Shown in pieces: positions 10,484 to 19,000 of a stretch of 64,000 nt of DNA. Source of the DNA: Muribaculaceae bacterium Isolate-104 (HZI) (lineage in GTDB: Bacteria; Bacteroidota; Bacteroidia; Bacteroidales; Muribaculaceae); contig RIBJ01000038.1 in the NCBI GenBank assembly GCA_003762715.1, forward strand, positions 22,462 through 86,461. Direction: 5' to 3'. The first letter of the stretch is position 1. Each line of letters opens with the position of its first letter. Under the pieces are notes generated by a model. That model was not told the origin of the DNA. It saw nothing but the letters and a program-made list of their open reading frames with translations, and searched no databases. The translations under genes and the position numbers were made by a program.

Positions 10484-10918
10484 ATGAATAACAACACAAA
10501 ACAGATTGTTCTTGACAAACGTTACCTGCGCATGGCGGAAATATGGGCTGAAAACTCATACTGTGTCCGTCGCAGAGTAGGCGCGCTGATTGTCAGGGAA
10601 CAGATGATAATAAGCGATGGATTTAACGGAACTCCTGCCGGATTCGAAAACGTGTGCGAGGATGAAGATGGCAAGACAAAACCGTATGTACTTCATGCCG
10701 AAGCGAATGCTATAACAAAAGTTGCGCGGAGCAATAATTCCAGTGAGGGAGCAACTCTGTATGTTACCGCGTCTCCGTGCCTTGAATGTTCCAAACTGAT
10801 AATTCAGGCAGGAATAAAAAGGGTTGTGTATCATGAACTCTACCGTATGAGCGACGGCATAGACTTGCTTGTGCGGGCAGGAATAGAGTGTGTTCATGTT
10901 CCTGATTTGTCAGAATAA
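10484..10918 (+). CDS. dCMP deaminase family protein (ComEB-like)
   Basis: Zinc-dependent cytidine/deoxycytidylate deaminase fold, 144 residues. The zinc ligands and proton shuttle are visible as HAEANAI and SPCLECSKLI. Family members make dUMP from dCMP for dTTP synthesis. The N-terminal MAEIWAENSYCVRRRVGALI and NGTPAGFENVCED resemble dCMP deaminase more than tRNA adenosine deaminase. It lies 14 bases ahead of the C-terminal processing protease gene, an order I recall from other Bacteroidetes. Confidence 0.88.
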   Translation: MNNNTKQIVLDKRYLRMAEIWAENSYCVRRRVGALIVREQMIISDGFNGTPAGFENVCEDEDGKTKPYVLHAEANAITKVARSNNSSEGATLYVTASPCLECSKLIIQAGIKRVVYHELYRMSDGIDLLVRAGIECVHVPDLSE

Positions 10919-10932
10919 TAAGGATATAGTTT

Positions 10933-12579
10933 ATGAATTCTCAAATAAAGAAAACAGCTGTCTGGGTTCCGTTGCTTACCGCAGTGGCTTTTGTGGCAGG
11001 AATATTATTCGGAACTAAATTTCTGAAATCTAATCCCTCCTGGGATGCAATGGCGAAGATTGACGAGATGATGGGCATTATATCTGAAGAGTATGTGGAT
11101 AATGTCGATACTGACAGCATCCTGGAGGCTTCAATTCCGGATATATTGGCTAAGTTGGATCCGCACACAGTATATATTCCGGCATCAGAGCTACAGTCCA
11201 CAAACGAAGTGCTTGAGGGCTCTTTCGGAGGCATTGGTATAGTATTCAATATGCTGACAGATACAGCCACCGTTGTAGAAGTGGTTTCCGGAGGTCCCGC
11301 AGAAAAGGTCGGAATGCTGGCAGGAGACAGAATATTGACTGTCAACGATTCTACAATTGCAGGATTGAAACTCGAAAGCGAGGCAATTCGTAAAAAATTA
11401 AAGGGTCCGAAAGGAACAAGTGTTAAACTTGGAGTTAAAAGAGTCACATCGCCTGACGTGCTGACATTTGAAGTGACACGCGGCGATATACCCGTTACAT
11501 CTGTGGATGCAGCTTATATGATAGAGCCGGCTGTCGGGTACCTTAAGATAAACAAATTCGGACGCACAACCTTTATGGAATTTCTGAACTCAATGGTTCA
11601 GTTGCGCGAAAAAGGCGCGTCAAAGTACATAATTGATTTGCGTGGCAACACCGGCGGTTATATGGAACCCGCGATACTTATGGCAAATGAGTTTCTTAGT
11701 GCGGGTATGCCTATTGTTTCCACAAAAGGCAAAAACGGTACGGTAGAGTCTTTCATCAGCAGTGACGGAACCGGAGCCTTCCAGTCCAACGACCTTGTTG
11801 TAATCATTGATGAGGGAAGCGCAAGCGCAAGCGAAATTTTTGCAGGAGCAGTACAGGACAATGACAGAGGCCTCATTGTAGGACGCCGCTCATTTGGCAA
11901 AGGTCTTGTTCAGCGGCAGATAGAGCTGCCCGACAGTAGTGCGTTCCGACTTACCACAGCGAGATATTACACCCCTTCAGGACGCTGTATCCAGAAGCCT
12001 TACGAACTTGGTTCTCAGGAGTCCTATCAGTATGAGATTTATGACCGCTTCAATCATGGCGAAGGATTCAGCGCTGACAGCATGCGCATTGACCGCAATC
12101 AGGTGTTTCATACACTTGGAGGCAGAGAGGTTTATGGCGGAGGAGGCATAATTCCTGACATTTTTGTTGCAAGCGACACAGCCGGAGTCACATCCTATTA
12201 TATCAAGGTGTTCAATGCGGGTATGCTTCATAGGTTCGCATTTGCATACACCGATTCTAACCGGGAATTGCTCAACAACGCGAAAGACGTTGAATCACTT
12301 CTTGGTATTTTACCGTCGGATGATGTGCTGCTCAGTGCCTTTGTGGAATATTCCCGCGACAAAGGCGGAATAGCTCCGAGATGGTATTACATAAACATTT
12401 CGCGCGATTTGATTGTTAGACAATTGAAATCGCTCATCGCAAGTGATATACTTGGACAGTCGGCACTGTTTGAAGTCAGCAATCAGGCTGACAAGGCTGT
12501 CATACAGGCTGTTCAGGAGGCGGTTTCCGGCAATGCCGGAAACATTCGTGCTCAGTTGCCGAGCGTTGAGACGGAATAA
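10933..12579 (+). CDS. S41-family C-terminal processing peptidase with PDZ domain
   Basis: Periplasmic Ser/Lys protease of the CtpA/Tsp family, 548 residues. A single N-terminal hydrophobic segment (residues 10-28) is a signal anchor. The PDZ domain spans about 85-170, with EGSFGGIGIVF as its carboxylate-binding start. The catalytic pair is Ser298 in EGSASASEIF and Lys323 in SFGKGLVQ, the same 25-residue spacing as Ser430/Lys455 of E. coli Tsp. Such proteases trim or degrade envelope proteins from their C-termini and often act in cell-wall hydrolase control. The gene is followed seven bases later by 5-formyl-THF cyclo-ligase. Confidence 0.93.
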   Translation: MNSQIKKTAVWVPLLTAVAFVAGILFGTKFLKSNPSWDAMAKIDEMMGIISEEYVDNVDTDSILEASIPDILAKLDPHTVYIPASELQSTNEVLEGSFGGIGIVFNMLTDTATVVEVVSGGPAEKVGMLAGDRILTVNDSTIAGLKLESEAIRKKLKGPKGTSVKLGVKRVTSPDVLTFEVTRGDIPVTSVDAAYMIEPAVGYLKINKFGRTTFMEFLNSMVQLREKGASKYIIDLRGNTGGYMEPAILMANEFLSAGMPIVSTKGKNGTVESFISSDGTGAFQSNDLVVIIDEGSASASEIFAGAVQDNDRGLIVGRRSFGKGLVQRQIELPDSSAFRLTTARYYTPSGRCIQKPYELGSQESYQYEIYDRFNHGEGFSADSMRIDRNQVFHTLGGREVYGGGGIIPDIFVASDTAGVTSYYIKVFNAGMLHRFAFAYTDSNRELLNNAKDVESLLGILPSDDVLLSAFVEYSRDKGGIAPRWYYINISRDLIVRQLKSLIASDILGQSALFEVSNQADKAVIQAVQEAVSGNAGNIRAQLPSVETE

Positions 12580-12586
12580 ACGACAC

Positions 12587-13147
12587 ATGAAAAAAGAGGA
12601 TATAAGACGCAAGGTCAGAGCGGAAAAAAGTCTGTTGTCAGAAGATGACAGACGAGATGCCGCTGCTAAGGTGTTTACACGCCTTGAACATCTTGCCGCT
12701 TTTATGTTGGCGGATAAGATTCTGATGTATCACTCCTTGCCGGATGAATTGTCTACACTCGAATTTTTGTCCAAATGGAGCGGCAGAAAAAAATTCTTTC
12801 TGCCGAGAGTCAATGGCGTGAACCTGGAGATACTCCCTTATGACCGCTCCTTCCTCAAACTTGGAGCCTTTCAGATTGAAGAGCCTCAAGGCAATGACCT
12901 TACTTCAATAAATGAAATTGAACTTGTTGTTGTGCCTGCGGTGGTCTATGACCGGAACGGAAACCGAGTCGGCAGGGGAAAGGGATACTATGACAGGCTC
13001 ATGACAGACTGTAAAGCTGTCAAGGTCGGGGTCGGCTATGATTTTCAGCTGGTGGATGACATAGAAGTAGCTGCGCATGATGTTCCGGTGGATATTGTAA
13101 TAACGGAAACATCTACGTTTGTAATACGCAAACCTGCCCGCAAATAG
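12587..13147 (+). CDS. 5-formyltetrahydrofolate cyclo-ligase
   Basis: Converts 5-formyl-THF to 5,10-methenyl-THF with ATP, recycling the folate storage form. I place the start at the ATG at 12587 (MKKEDIRRKVRAEK), giving 186 residues, the family norm. The reading frame stays open upstream into the protease gene, but those residues are not family-like. Signature elements are the N-terminal basic helix, the middle segment with FFLPRV, and VVVPAVVYDRNGNRVGRGKG-type nucleotide-binding loop ending GRGKGYYDR. It is the last gene of the long plus-strand series and is followed by a clear terminator. Confidence 0.93.
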   Translation: MKKEDIRRKVRAEKSLLSEDDRRDAAAKVFTRLEHLAAFMLADKILMYHSLPDELSTLEFLSKWSGRKKFFLPRVNGVNLEILPYDRSFLKLGAFQIEEPQGNDLTSINEIELVVVPAVVYDRNGNRVGRGKGYYDRLMTDCKAVKVGVGYDFQLVDDIEVAAHDVPVDIVITETSTFVIRKPARK

Positions 13148-13175
13148 CGAGTCTTATTTAAAATGATTATAAATA

Positions 13176-13212
13176 ATGCCGGAATTTCTTGTAGATTCCG
13201 GCATATTTTTTC
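13176..13212 (+). terminator. Rho-independent terminator after the folate gene
   Basis: A perfect 10-base stem (ATGCCGGAAT with ATTCCGGCAT, 13176-13185 and 13195-13204), a nine-base loop and a T-rich tail. It separates the folate gene from feoAB. Confidence 0.85.
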
Positions 13213-13219
13213 AATTTTG
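13189..13219 (+). promoter_or_regulatory. Possible promoter for feoAB, nested in the upstream terminator
   Basis: TTG at 13189-13191, in the loop of the terminator hairpin, is followed after 20 bases by CAATTTTG (13212-13219), a one-mismatch -7 box. The ATG is 30 bases further on. I see no Fur or DtxR box I would trust. Confidence 0.4.
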
Positions 13220-13249
13220 CAGACAATAACAATATTTCAGTGACATCCG

Positions 13250-15661
13250 ATGAGATTAAACGAGCTTCATACTGGAGATACCGCGATAATAGTCAAGATA
13301 TTAGGTCATGGCGCGTTCAGAAAGCGCATGATTGAGATGGGTTTTGTCAAAGGGCATGAAGTAAAAGTGCTTTTGCATGCTCCGTTGAAGGATCCTATCA
13401 AATATAGCATTATGGGCTACGAGATATCTCTGCGCAGTGCCGAAGCCCATATGGTCGAAGTGCTGCCGGTTGAAATAGAGGGAGAATCGGAGTTGTCGGA
13501 CTTAAGCCCTGAAAAAAAAGACGATGGGCGCGAAGAAAAGAAAGTTGACAATAATGAGTTTCATAAATGTCGCAAAACAATTAATGTGGCTCTTGTCGGC
13601 AATCCTAATTGCGGCAAGACATCGTTGTTCAATATAGCATCCGGAGCCAGAGAGCATGTGGGTAACTACAGCGGAGTGACTGTTGATGCCAAACAGGGCA
13701 AATTTACTCACCGTGGATACACCTTTAACATAGTGGATTTGCCCGGCACATATTCGCTTGCTTCCTATTCGCCTGAAGAACTGTATGTGCGGAAATTCCT
13801 GAAAGAGGAGACTCCGGATGTCATAATAAATGTAGTGGTAGCGTCAAATCTTGAGCGCAACCTGTACCTGACAACGGAGCTGATAGATATGGACCGCAGC
13901 ATGGTCATAGCTTTGAACATGTACGACGAGCTTAAAAAAAGAGGCGACAGTCTTGACTATCGGCTGCTTGGCGAGATGATAGGAGTGCCGGTGGTACCGA
14001 CGGTTTCAAGAACCGGAGATGGGATAGCGGCGTTGTTTGACACTGTGATTGACGTTTATGAAGGACGGGACGGCTCAGTGCGCCATATACATGTGCCTCT
14101 GGGAGAAGACATCGAAAAAGGTGTCAATGTCATAAAGGACGAATTGAAAAAAGACAATCATATCGGTCGTCATTTTTCTCCAAGGTATCTTGCCATAAAG
14201 CTGCTTGAGCGCGACAGAGAGGTCGAGGATGAGATTAAAAGGCTGCCTGACGCAAAAACAATACTCTCAACCCGCGACAAAGAGCTGCAGCGAATAGAAA
14301 CGGTGCGAAAAGATGATGTTTCCTCTGCTATTGCCGATGAAAAATATGGATTCATAGCCGGAGCTCTCGCCGAGACTCTCGTCAAAGGAGATGCAGATAC
14401 AAATGACTCAACCCGTATTATAGATGCATTTGTAACCAACAAACTGTTTGGCTTTCCTATATTCCTTTTAATAATGTTTGCCATATTCTGGGCGACATTT
14501 GAGATCGGCTCTTATCCGATGGAATGGATTGAAAGTTTAGTCGGATGGATATCATCGCTTGTCCAGAAAGTTATGCCTGACGGAGCCTTGAAGGATCTGA
14601 TTGCCGACGGTATTCTTGGTGGAGTAGGGGGTGTTATCGTGTTTTTGCCGAATATACTTATTCTGTATTTCTGTATATCTTTTATGGAAGATTCCGGATA
14701 TATGGCGCGAGCGGCATTCATAATGGATAAACTCATGCACAGAATAGGTCTGCACGGAAAATCCTTTATTCCGCTTATAATGGGCTTCGGTTGCAACGTG
14801 CCGGCAATAATGTCGTCAAGATCTATTGAAAGCCGTTCAAGCAGGATAATAACCATTCTTATTAATCCGTTCATGTCTTGCTCTGCAAGGCTGCCCATAT
14901 ATGTTTTGCTTGTCGGAACATTCTTTGAAAAACATGCCGCACTTGTTTTTCTGGGATTGTATATTCTTGGAGTACTGGTGGCAATGGCGACGGCAAAACT
15001 GTTAAGAACATTCTGGTTCAAGACGGATGAAACACCTTTTGTCATGGAATTGCCGCCTTACAGAATACCGACTTTAAAGGCATCACTTCGCCACATGTGG
15101 GGCAAAGGAGAGCAGTACCTGAAAAAAATGGGTGGTGTGATACTTGTTGCCAGCATAATCGTGTGGGCTTTGGACTACTTTCCCAGGCACGATGAAAACA
15201 CAGTTGCCGGGGATACTGTAACATCAGTGGAGAATGATTCCAAGATAAATCCTGAAACAGATTCGTATCTGGAAATGGCAGGAAAGTTCGTCAATCCGGT
15301 AATGGAGCCGCTCGGATTTCACTGGCGAGCATCTGTGGCTGCGCTTGCCGGAGTGCCTGCAAAAGAGGTTGTGGTGTCTACTCTCGGTGTGTTGTATACC
15401 GGAGATGAGGAAGTTGAGGATTCAACACTCTCGGCACGGATTACTGCACCGAATCCAAATACCGGAATTCCAGATTTCACTGCGGCTGCGGCATTGAGCT
15501 TCATGATATTCATCTTGCTGTACTGCCCGTGTACCGCTACAGTTATAGCGATAGTCAAGGAAACCGGCAACTGGACTTACGGGCTGTTTTCTGTTCTGTA
15601 CAACACAGCTGTAGCGTGGCTTATAGGCTTTATCGCCTACAGGATTATGCTGCTGCTGTAG
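13250..15661 (+). CDS. feoB: FeoA-FeoB fusion, ferrous iron transporter
   Basis: Inner-membrane Fe(II) uptake protein, 803 residues. Residues 1-75 are a FeoA SH3-like domain (RLNELHTGDTAIIVKI, RKRMIEMGFVKG), joined by an acidic/basic linker to FeoB. The G domain starts near 110: G1 GNPNCGKTS (117-125), switch region YSGVTVDAK, G3 DLPGTYSL, G4 ALNMYDE. The membrane part follows from about 400, with the paired Gate motifs around GYMARAAF and GFGCNVPA, and later PAKEVVVSTLGVLYT. Such fusions are usual in Bacteroidetes. Its stop codon directly abuts the mutS2 stop on the other strand. Confidence 0.97.
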   Translation: MRLNELHTGDTAIIVKILGHGAFRKRMIEMGFVKGHEVKVLLHAPLKDPIKYSIMGYEISLRSAEAHMVEVLPVEIEGESELSDLSPEKKDDGREEKKVDNNEFHKCRKTINVALVGNPNCGKTSLFNIASGAREHVGNYSGVTVDAKQGKFTHRGYTFNIVDLPGTYSLASYSPEELYVRKFLKEETPDVIINVVVASNLERNLYLTTELIDMDRSMVIALNMYDELKKRGDSLDYRLLGEMIGVPVVPTVSRTGDGIAALFDTVIDVYEGRDGSVRHIHVPLGEDIEKGVNVIKDELKKDNHIGRHFSPRYLAIKLLERDREVEDEIKRLPDAKTILSTRDKELQRIETVRKDDVSSAIADEKYGFIAGALAETLVKGDADTNDSTRIIDAFVTNKLFGFPIFLLIMFAIFWATFEIGSYPMEWIESLVGWISSLVQKVMPDGALKDLIADGILGGVGGVIVFLPNILILYFCISFMEDSGYMARAAFIMDKLMHRIGLHGKSFIPLIMGFGCNVPAIMSSRSIESRSSRIITILINPFMSCSARLPIYVLLVGTFFEKHAALVFLGLYILGVLVAMATAKLLRTFWFKTDETPFVMELPPYRIPTLKASLRHMWGKGEQYLKKMGGVILVASIIVWALDYFPRHDENTVAGDTVTSVENDSKINPETDSYLEMAGKFVNPVMEPLGFHWRASVAALAGVPAKEVVVSTLGVLYTGDEEVEDSTLSARITAPNPNTGIPDFTAAAALSFMIFILLYCPCTATVIAIVKETGNWTYGLFSVLYNTAVAWLIGFIAYRIMLLL

Positions 15662-18112
15662 TCAGTCAAGGTCAACAACTGTTATTCCTGCGCCACCAAA
15701 CTGTACATGCTCATCGCGATAAGATTTCACATCGCGCACAGAGTCGAGGTATTGGCGAATAGCCTGACGGAGAGCTCCTGTCCCTGTGCCGTGAAGTATT
15801 CTTACACGACCTGCCGAGAACTGCACGGCATCATCTATAAAGTATGTGATTGCCTGTATAGCCTCGTCGACTCTCATGCCTCGCACATCAATGTCCCGGC
15901 TGAAATTCAGCTGCCGTTCTCGGCTTGCGTCAGTAGTGCCGCCTCCGATAAACGATACCCCGGTTTTGCTTTCGGGGAGTTGGGCGTTCGATGGCTTAAG
16001 CCTGTCGGCACTGACACTCGTTCTGAGCAGACCGAAAGCCACGATTGCGTTTTTGCCGTTGATTTCAAGCACTTTACCCGGAGTTCCTTCGCCATCGAGC
16101 TTTACAATATCACCGACTTCCAAAGGTCGTGATGCTGTATGACTTTGATCTGCAGGCTTTTGCTTTTTTCTTTTTGGCGCTTTTTTCAACAACGGATGAG
16201 ATTCGGAGTCTGATTTGCCTCCGATGTCGCGTTTTACTTCCTCTAATTTCTTTCGAGCCTCTATCGTTTTCTGTTTGTCTGCCTGAGATGTGCGTATTTC
16301 ACGGATAGTCCGTTCTATGGAAGCATTGCTTGAAGACAGTATGCGTTCCGCCTCGGCTTTTGCGTCATCAATTATCTCACGTCTTTTCTGTCTGAGATTT
16401 TCTGCATCGCCTTCATAACGCGATATCACCTCTTCGAGTTTCTTTTCTTTTCGTTTTATGTCAAGCCTTTTGTTTTCCCAGTATTTTTTGTCGCGGGCAA
16501 TATCAAGCAGATATTTGTCAAGATTTACATACTCACTGCCTACAATGCCTTCTGCTTCAGCTATAATATCTGTCGGCAAGCCTGTTTTACGAGCAATTTC
16601 TATGGCAAAGGAGCTGCCGGGATTGCCTATGGATAGTTTAAACAGCGGTTGCATCTTGTGCCTGTCGTAAAGCATGGAGCCGTTGACGAGTCCGGCAGTG
16701 TCTTCGGCGTAATGTTTAAGATTTTGATAATGGGTGGTGATGACTCCCCACAAACCGGAATCTGCGAAACGATGAAGAATAGCCTGAGCAATGGCACCCC
16801 CTATCTGGGGTTCTGTGCCTCCACCGAATTCGTCTATCAGAATCAAAGAGCCGGACTGCCCTTTGGAAACAAAATACTTCATGTTTCTGAGATGCGAACT
16901 GTAAGTACTCAAGTCATCTTCTAAAGACTGGTTGTCACCGATGTCAACAAAAATATCGTTGAACACCCCGAAATGGGAATTTTCGTATACAGGAGGCAAC
17001 ATTCCGCACTGGGTCATATATTGAATAATGCCCACTGTCTTAAGACAAACAGATTTCCCGCCGGCGTTTGGCCCGGAAATAACGAGGATTCGTTTCTCTT
17101 TGGACAGGTTAATGTCAAGAGGCACAATGTCTCTGTTTTGCGCCTGCAACGATTTCAGAAGAACAGGGTGGCAGGCGTGGTACCATTCGAGCTCCGGTCT
17201 GTCGGTCAGATTCGGAAGCTGCCCGCCTGTCTCTTTTGCAAAGGCGGCTTTTGCCTTGATGAAATCAAGATGCGCCAGTATGTCTATATTGTCGACAATG
17301 TCCTGAATATAAGGTCGAAGGAAAGTTGCAAGTTCAGCTAAGATACGGTATATCTCTCGCTTCTCTTCCAATTGCAGTTCTCGTATCCGGTTGTTTGCCT
17401 CTACCACCTCAGCCGGCTCTATATATATGGTTTTGCCGGACGCACTTTCGTCATGCACAATTCCGGAAAGCCGCCTTTTGTTCATGGGAGCCACCGGCAG
17501 CACAAGGCGTCCGTCTCGCATGGCAGGAGAAGCGTCGCTATCCAGAATGCCGTCGGCTACGGCACGAGCCATAACCCGGCGAAGGGTGGCGTTTACTGTT
17601 CCCGACATTGAATTTAGTGAACTGCGTATCTGGGCAAGTGCAGCAGACGCATTGTCCTTTACATTGCCAAAACGGTCTATAATCCTGTCTATGGCGATTC
17701 GGCAATCACTGAATCCATGAAGAGACACGGCTATTGAATCCAACGCAGGGCAACGGCTTATACCCGCATCGTTGCGCAGAGCATTGAAACAATTTGCCGT
17801 CTCGTCAATACACCTTAACGCTTTGGCAATGGACAGCATATCGTCCGGAGAGCATGATGTCCCCGGCACTTTTATAGACAGCAGGGCGTCTTCAGCGTTT
17901 CCGCAGTCGTACGACGGCAGATTGACTTCTGATTTGTCAAGCGACATCATTTCGTCTACAGCGTGCAGAGCCGATTCTATTAATTTAAAGTCTGTACAGA
18001 AAGACATGTTTTCAGCACGGCTGACTGCTCCTTTTGCTGTGCAGAACTCTTTTACTCTTAGCCGCACTCGGTCAAAACCAATCTTACTTTCAAAGTTGTC
18101 GGGGTATATCAT
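15662..18112 (-). CDS. mutS2: MutS2 family ATPase with Smr nuclease domain
   Basis: 816-residue MutS-like protein of the MutS2 branch, which lacks mismatch recognition and instead acts on recombination intermediates or, in some bacteria, on collided ribosomes. Walker A is GPNAGGKS (347-354) and Walker B LILIDEFGGG (about 423-432), followed by a coiled-coil region rich in Lys/Glu (515-640). The C-terminal Smr domain (about 735-816) has DVRGMRVDEA and the HGTGTGALR loop linked with nicking activity, so it looks intact. The start is the ATG at 18112, only four bases from a perfect promoter -7 box. Confidence 0.96.
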   Translation of the reverse strand: MIYPDNFESKIGFDRVRLRVKEFCTAKGAVSRAENMSFCTDFKLIESALHAVDEMMSLDKSEVNLPSYDCGNAEDALLSIKVPGTSCSPDDMLSIAKALRCIDETANCFNALRNDAGISRCPALDSIAVSLHGFSDCRIAIDRIIDRFGNVKDNASAALAQIRSSLNSMSGTVNATLRRVMARAVADGILDSDASPAMRDGRLVLPVAPMNKRRLSGIVHDESASGKTIYIEPAEVVEANNRIRELQLEEKREIYRILAELATFLRPYIQDIVDNIDILAHLDFIKAKAAFAKETGGQLPNLTDRPELEWYHACHPVLLKSLQAQNRDIVPLDINLSKEKRILVISGPNAGGKSVCLKTVGIIQYMTQCGMLPPVYENSHFGVFNDIFVDIGDNQSLEDDLSTYSSHLRNMKYFVSKGQSGSLILIDEFGGGTEPQIGGAIAQAILHRFADSGLWGVITTHYQNLKHYAEDTAGLVNGSMLYDRHKMQPLFKLSIGNPGSSFAIEIARKTGLPTDIIAEAEGIVGSEYVNLDKYLLDIARDKKYWENKRLDIKRKEKKLEEVISRYEGDAENLRQKRREIIDDAKAEAERILSSSNASIERTIREIRTSQADKQKTIEARKKLEEVKRDIGGKSDSESHPLLKKAPKRKKQKPADQSHTASRPLEVGDIVKLDGEGTPGKVLEINGKNAIVAFGLLRTSVSADRLKPSNAQLPESKTGVSFIGGGTTDASRERQLNFSRDIDVRGMRVDEAIQAITYFIDDAVQFSAGRVRILHGTGTGALRQAIRQYLDSVRDVKSYRDEHVQFGGAGITVVDLD

Positions 18113-18116
18113 AATG

Positions 18117-18147
18117 CAAAATTAATGAAAAAAATGCCTGAGGCAAA
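18117..18147 (-). promoter_or_regulatory. Promoter for mutS2 with near-zero leader
   Basis: Minus strand: TTTG (18147-18144), 19 bases, TAATTTTG (18124-18117), a full consensus match. The -7 box ends four bases before the ATG, so transcription should start at or next to the start codon. Confidence 0.75.
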
Positions 18148-18231
18148 CCCATGCCCGGAACCTTGCAACAATTTAACTTTAAGCTGTGTTATACTTATGA
18201 AAATATAAACAACAAATAAAAACAGAAAACT

Positions 18232-18789
18232 ATGAAATCACTAAAAATTAATTATTGGGGTCATACCAGGTACTGGTGGATTGTATTGATTCTGGGTATT
18301 CTGATGGTTCTGTGTGGATTCGTTTACTGGCTTTGGCCGGTAGCGGGGTATGCGGTGTCATCCCAGATTTTCGGATGGCTTCTCGTGCTTGCGGGAATTG
18401 TGCAGCTTTGTGTTGCCGCCGGAGCCAGACACCCGCGAGGCTGGGGATGGTGGCTCGCCGGAGGTATGATTGACATGTTTATCGGGTTTATGCTTGTCCG
18501 CAGCATAGTTTTGTCGGAGGCTGTGTTCCCTTATTTTATAGCAATAATTTTCTTATTCTGGGGCATCAGCGCCATCATAAGTTCAGTAGGGCAGAGAGGC
18601 AGGAAGTGCTGGTGGCTATATCTTGTCAACGGGATATTGCTTATGGTCATAGGCTTCTTTTTCATTGAGGCGGGCTGGGTTCAGGACATGCTCATGACCA
18701 GTTTCCTTACTTCGCTTGCTTTCATATACTGGGGATTTTCTATCGCTATGTTGTCATACGATATGAAGCCTCGTACACTTGATGAGTGA
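18232..18789 (+). CDS. HdeD-like (DUF308) membrane protein
   Basis: 185-residue integral membrane protein with six hydrophobic stretches (roughly residues 15-38, 42-62, 72-92, 98-116, 125-145, 152-172) and conserved-looking Trp and Gly residues near helix ends (GHTRYWWIV, GWGWWLAGG, GRKCWWLYLVNG). This matches the DUF308/HdeD family, named after an acid-resistance protein of E. coli. The molecular role is unknown. It stands alone, divergent from mutS2. Confidence 0.8.
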   Translation: MKSLKINYWGHTRYWWIVLILGILMVLCGFVYWLWPVAGYAVSSQIFGWLLVLAGIVQLCVAAGARHPRGWGWWLAGGMIDMFIGFMLVRSIVLSEAVFPYFIAIIFLFWGISAIISSVGQRGRKCWWLYLVNGILLMVIGFFFIEAGWVQDMLMTSFLTSLAFIYWGFSIAMLSYDMKPRTLDE

Positions 18790-18807
18790 ATGCCATTAAG
18801 ACATCAG

Positions 18808-18847
18808 TTTGCCGACTCTGCTACCATTGGGCGGCGGGGTCGGCAAA
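18808..18847 (+). terminator. Hairpin after the HdeD-like gene, possible terminator
   Basis: TTTGCCGAC (18808-18816) pairs with GTCGGCAAA (18839-18847) around a 22-base GC-rich loop. The T-run starts only about 17 bases later (in CACCTTTTTTATC), so termination here is uncertain. Confidence 0.35.
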
Positions 18848-18904
18848 ATTGGTTAAAAACACCTTTTTTATCTTTAGACAGAGACGGAATTACATACTAA
18901 ATCG

Positions 18905-18912
18905 TATATTTG
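18905..18912 (+). promoter_or_regulatory. Putative -7 box for the Trp/Tyr-rich protein and FadL genes
   Basis: TATATTTG matches TAnnTTTG and is followed by GC as in neighbouring promoters. No clear -33 TTG is seen. The predicted leader to the ATG at 19001 is about 85 bases, long for this window. Confidence 0.45.
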
Positions 18913-19000
18913 CATAATGTTTGGCAGCTGCATTTTAAACTTTAGGTTTTTTATGCTGTCAAAACAACGATTGGTATTAACAAGTAAATTTTAACCCATT

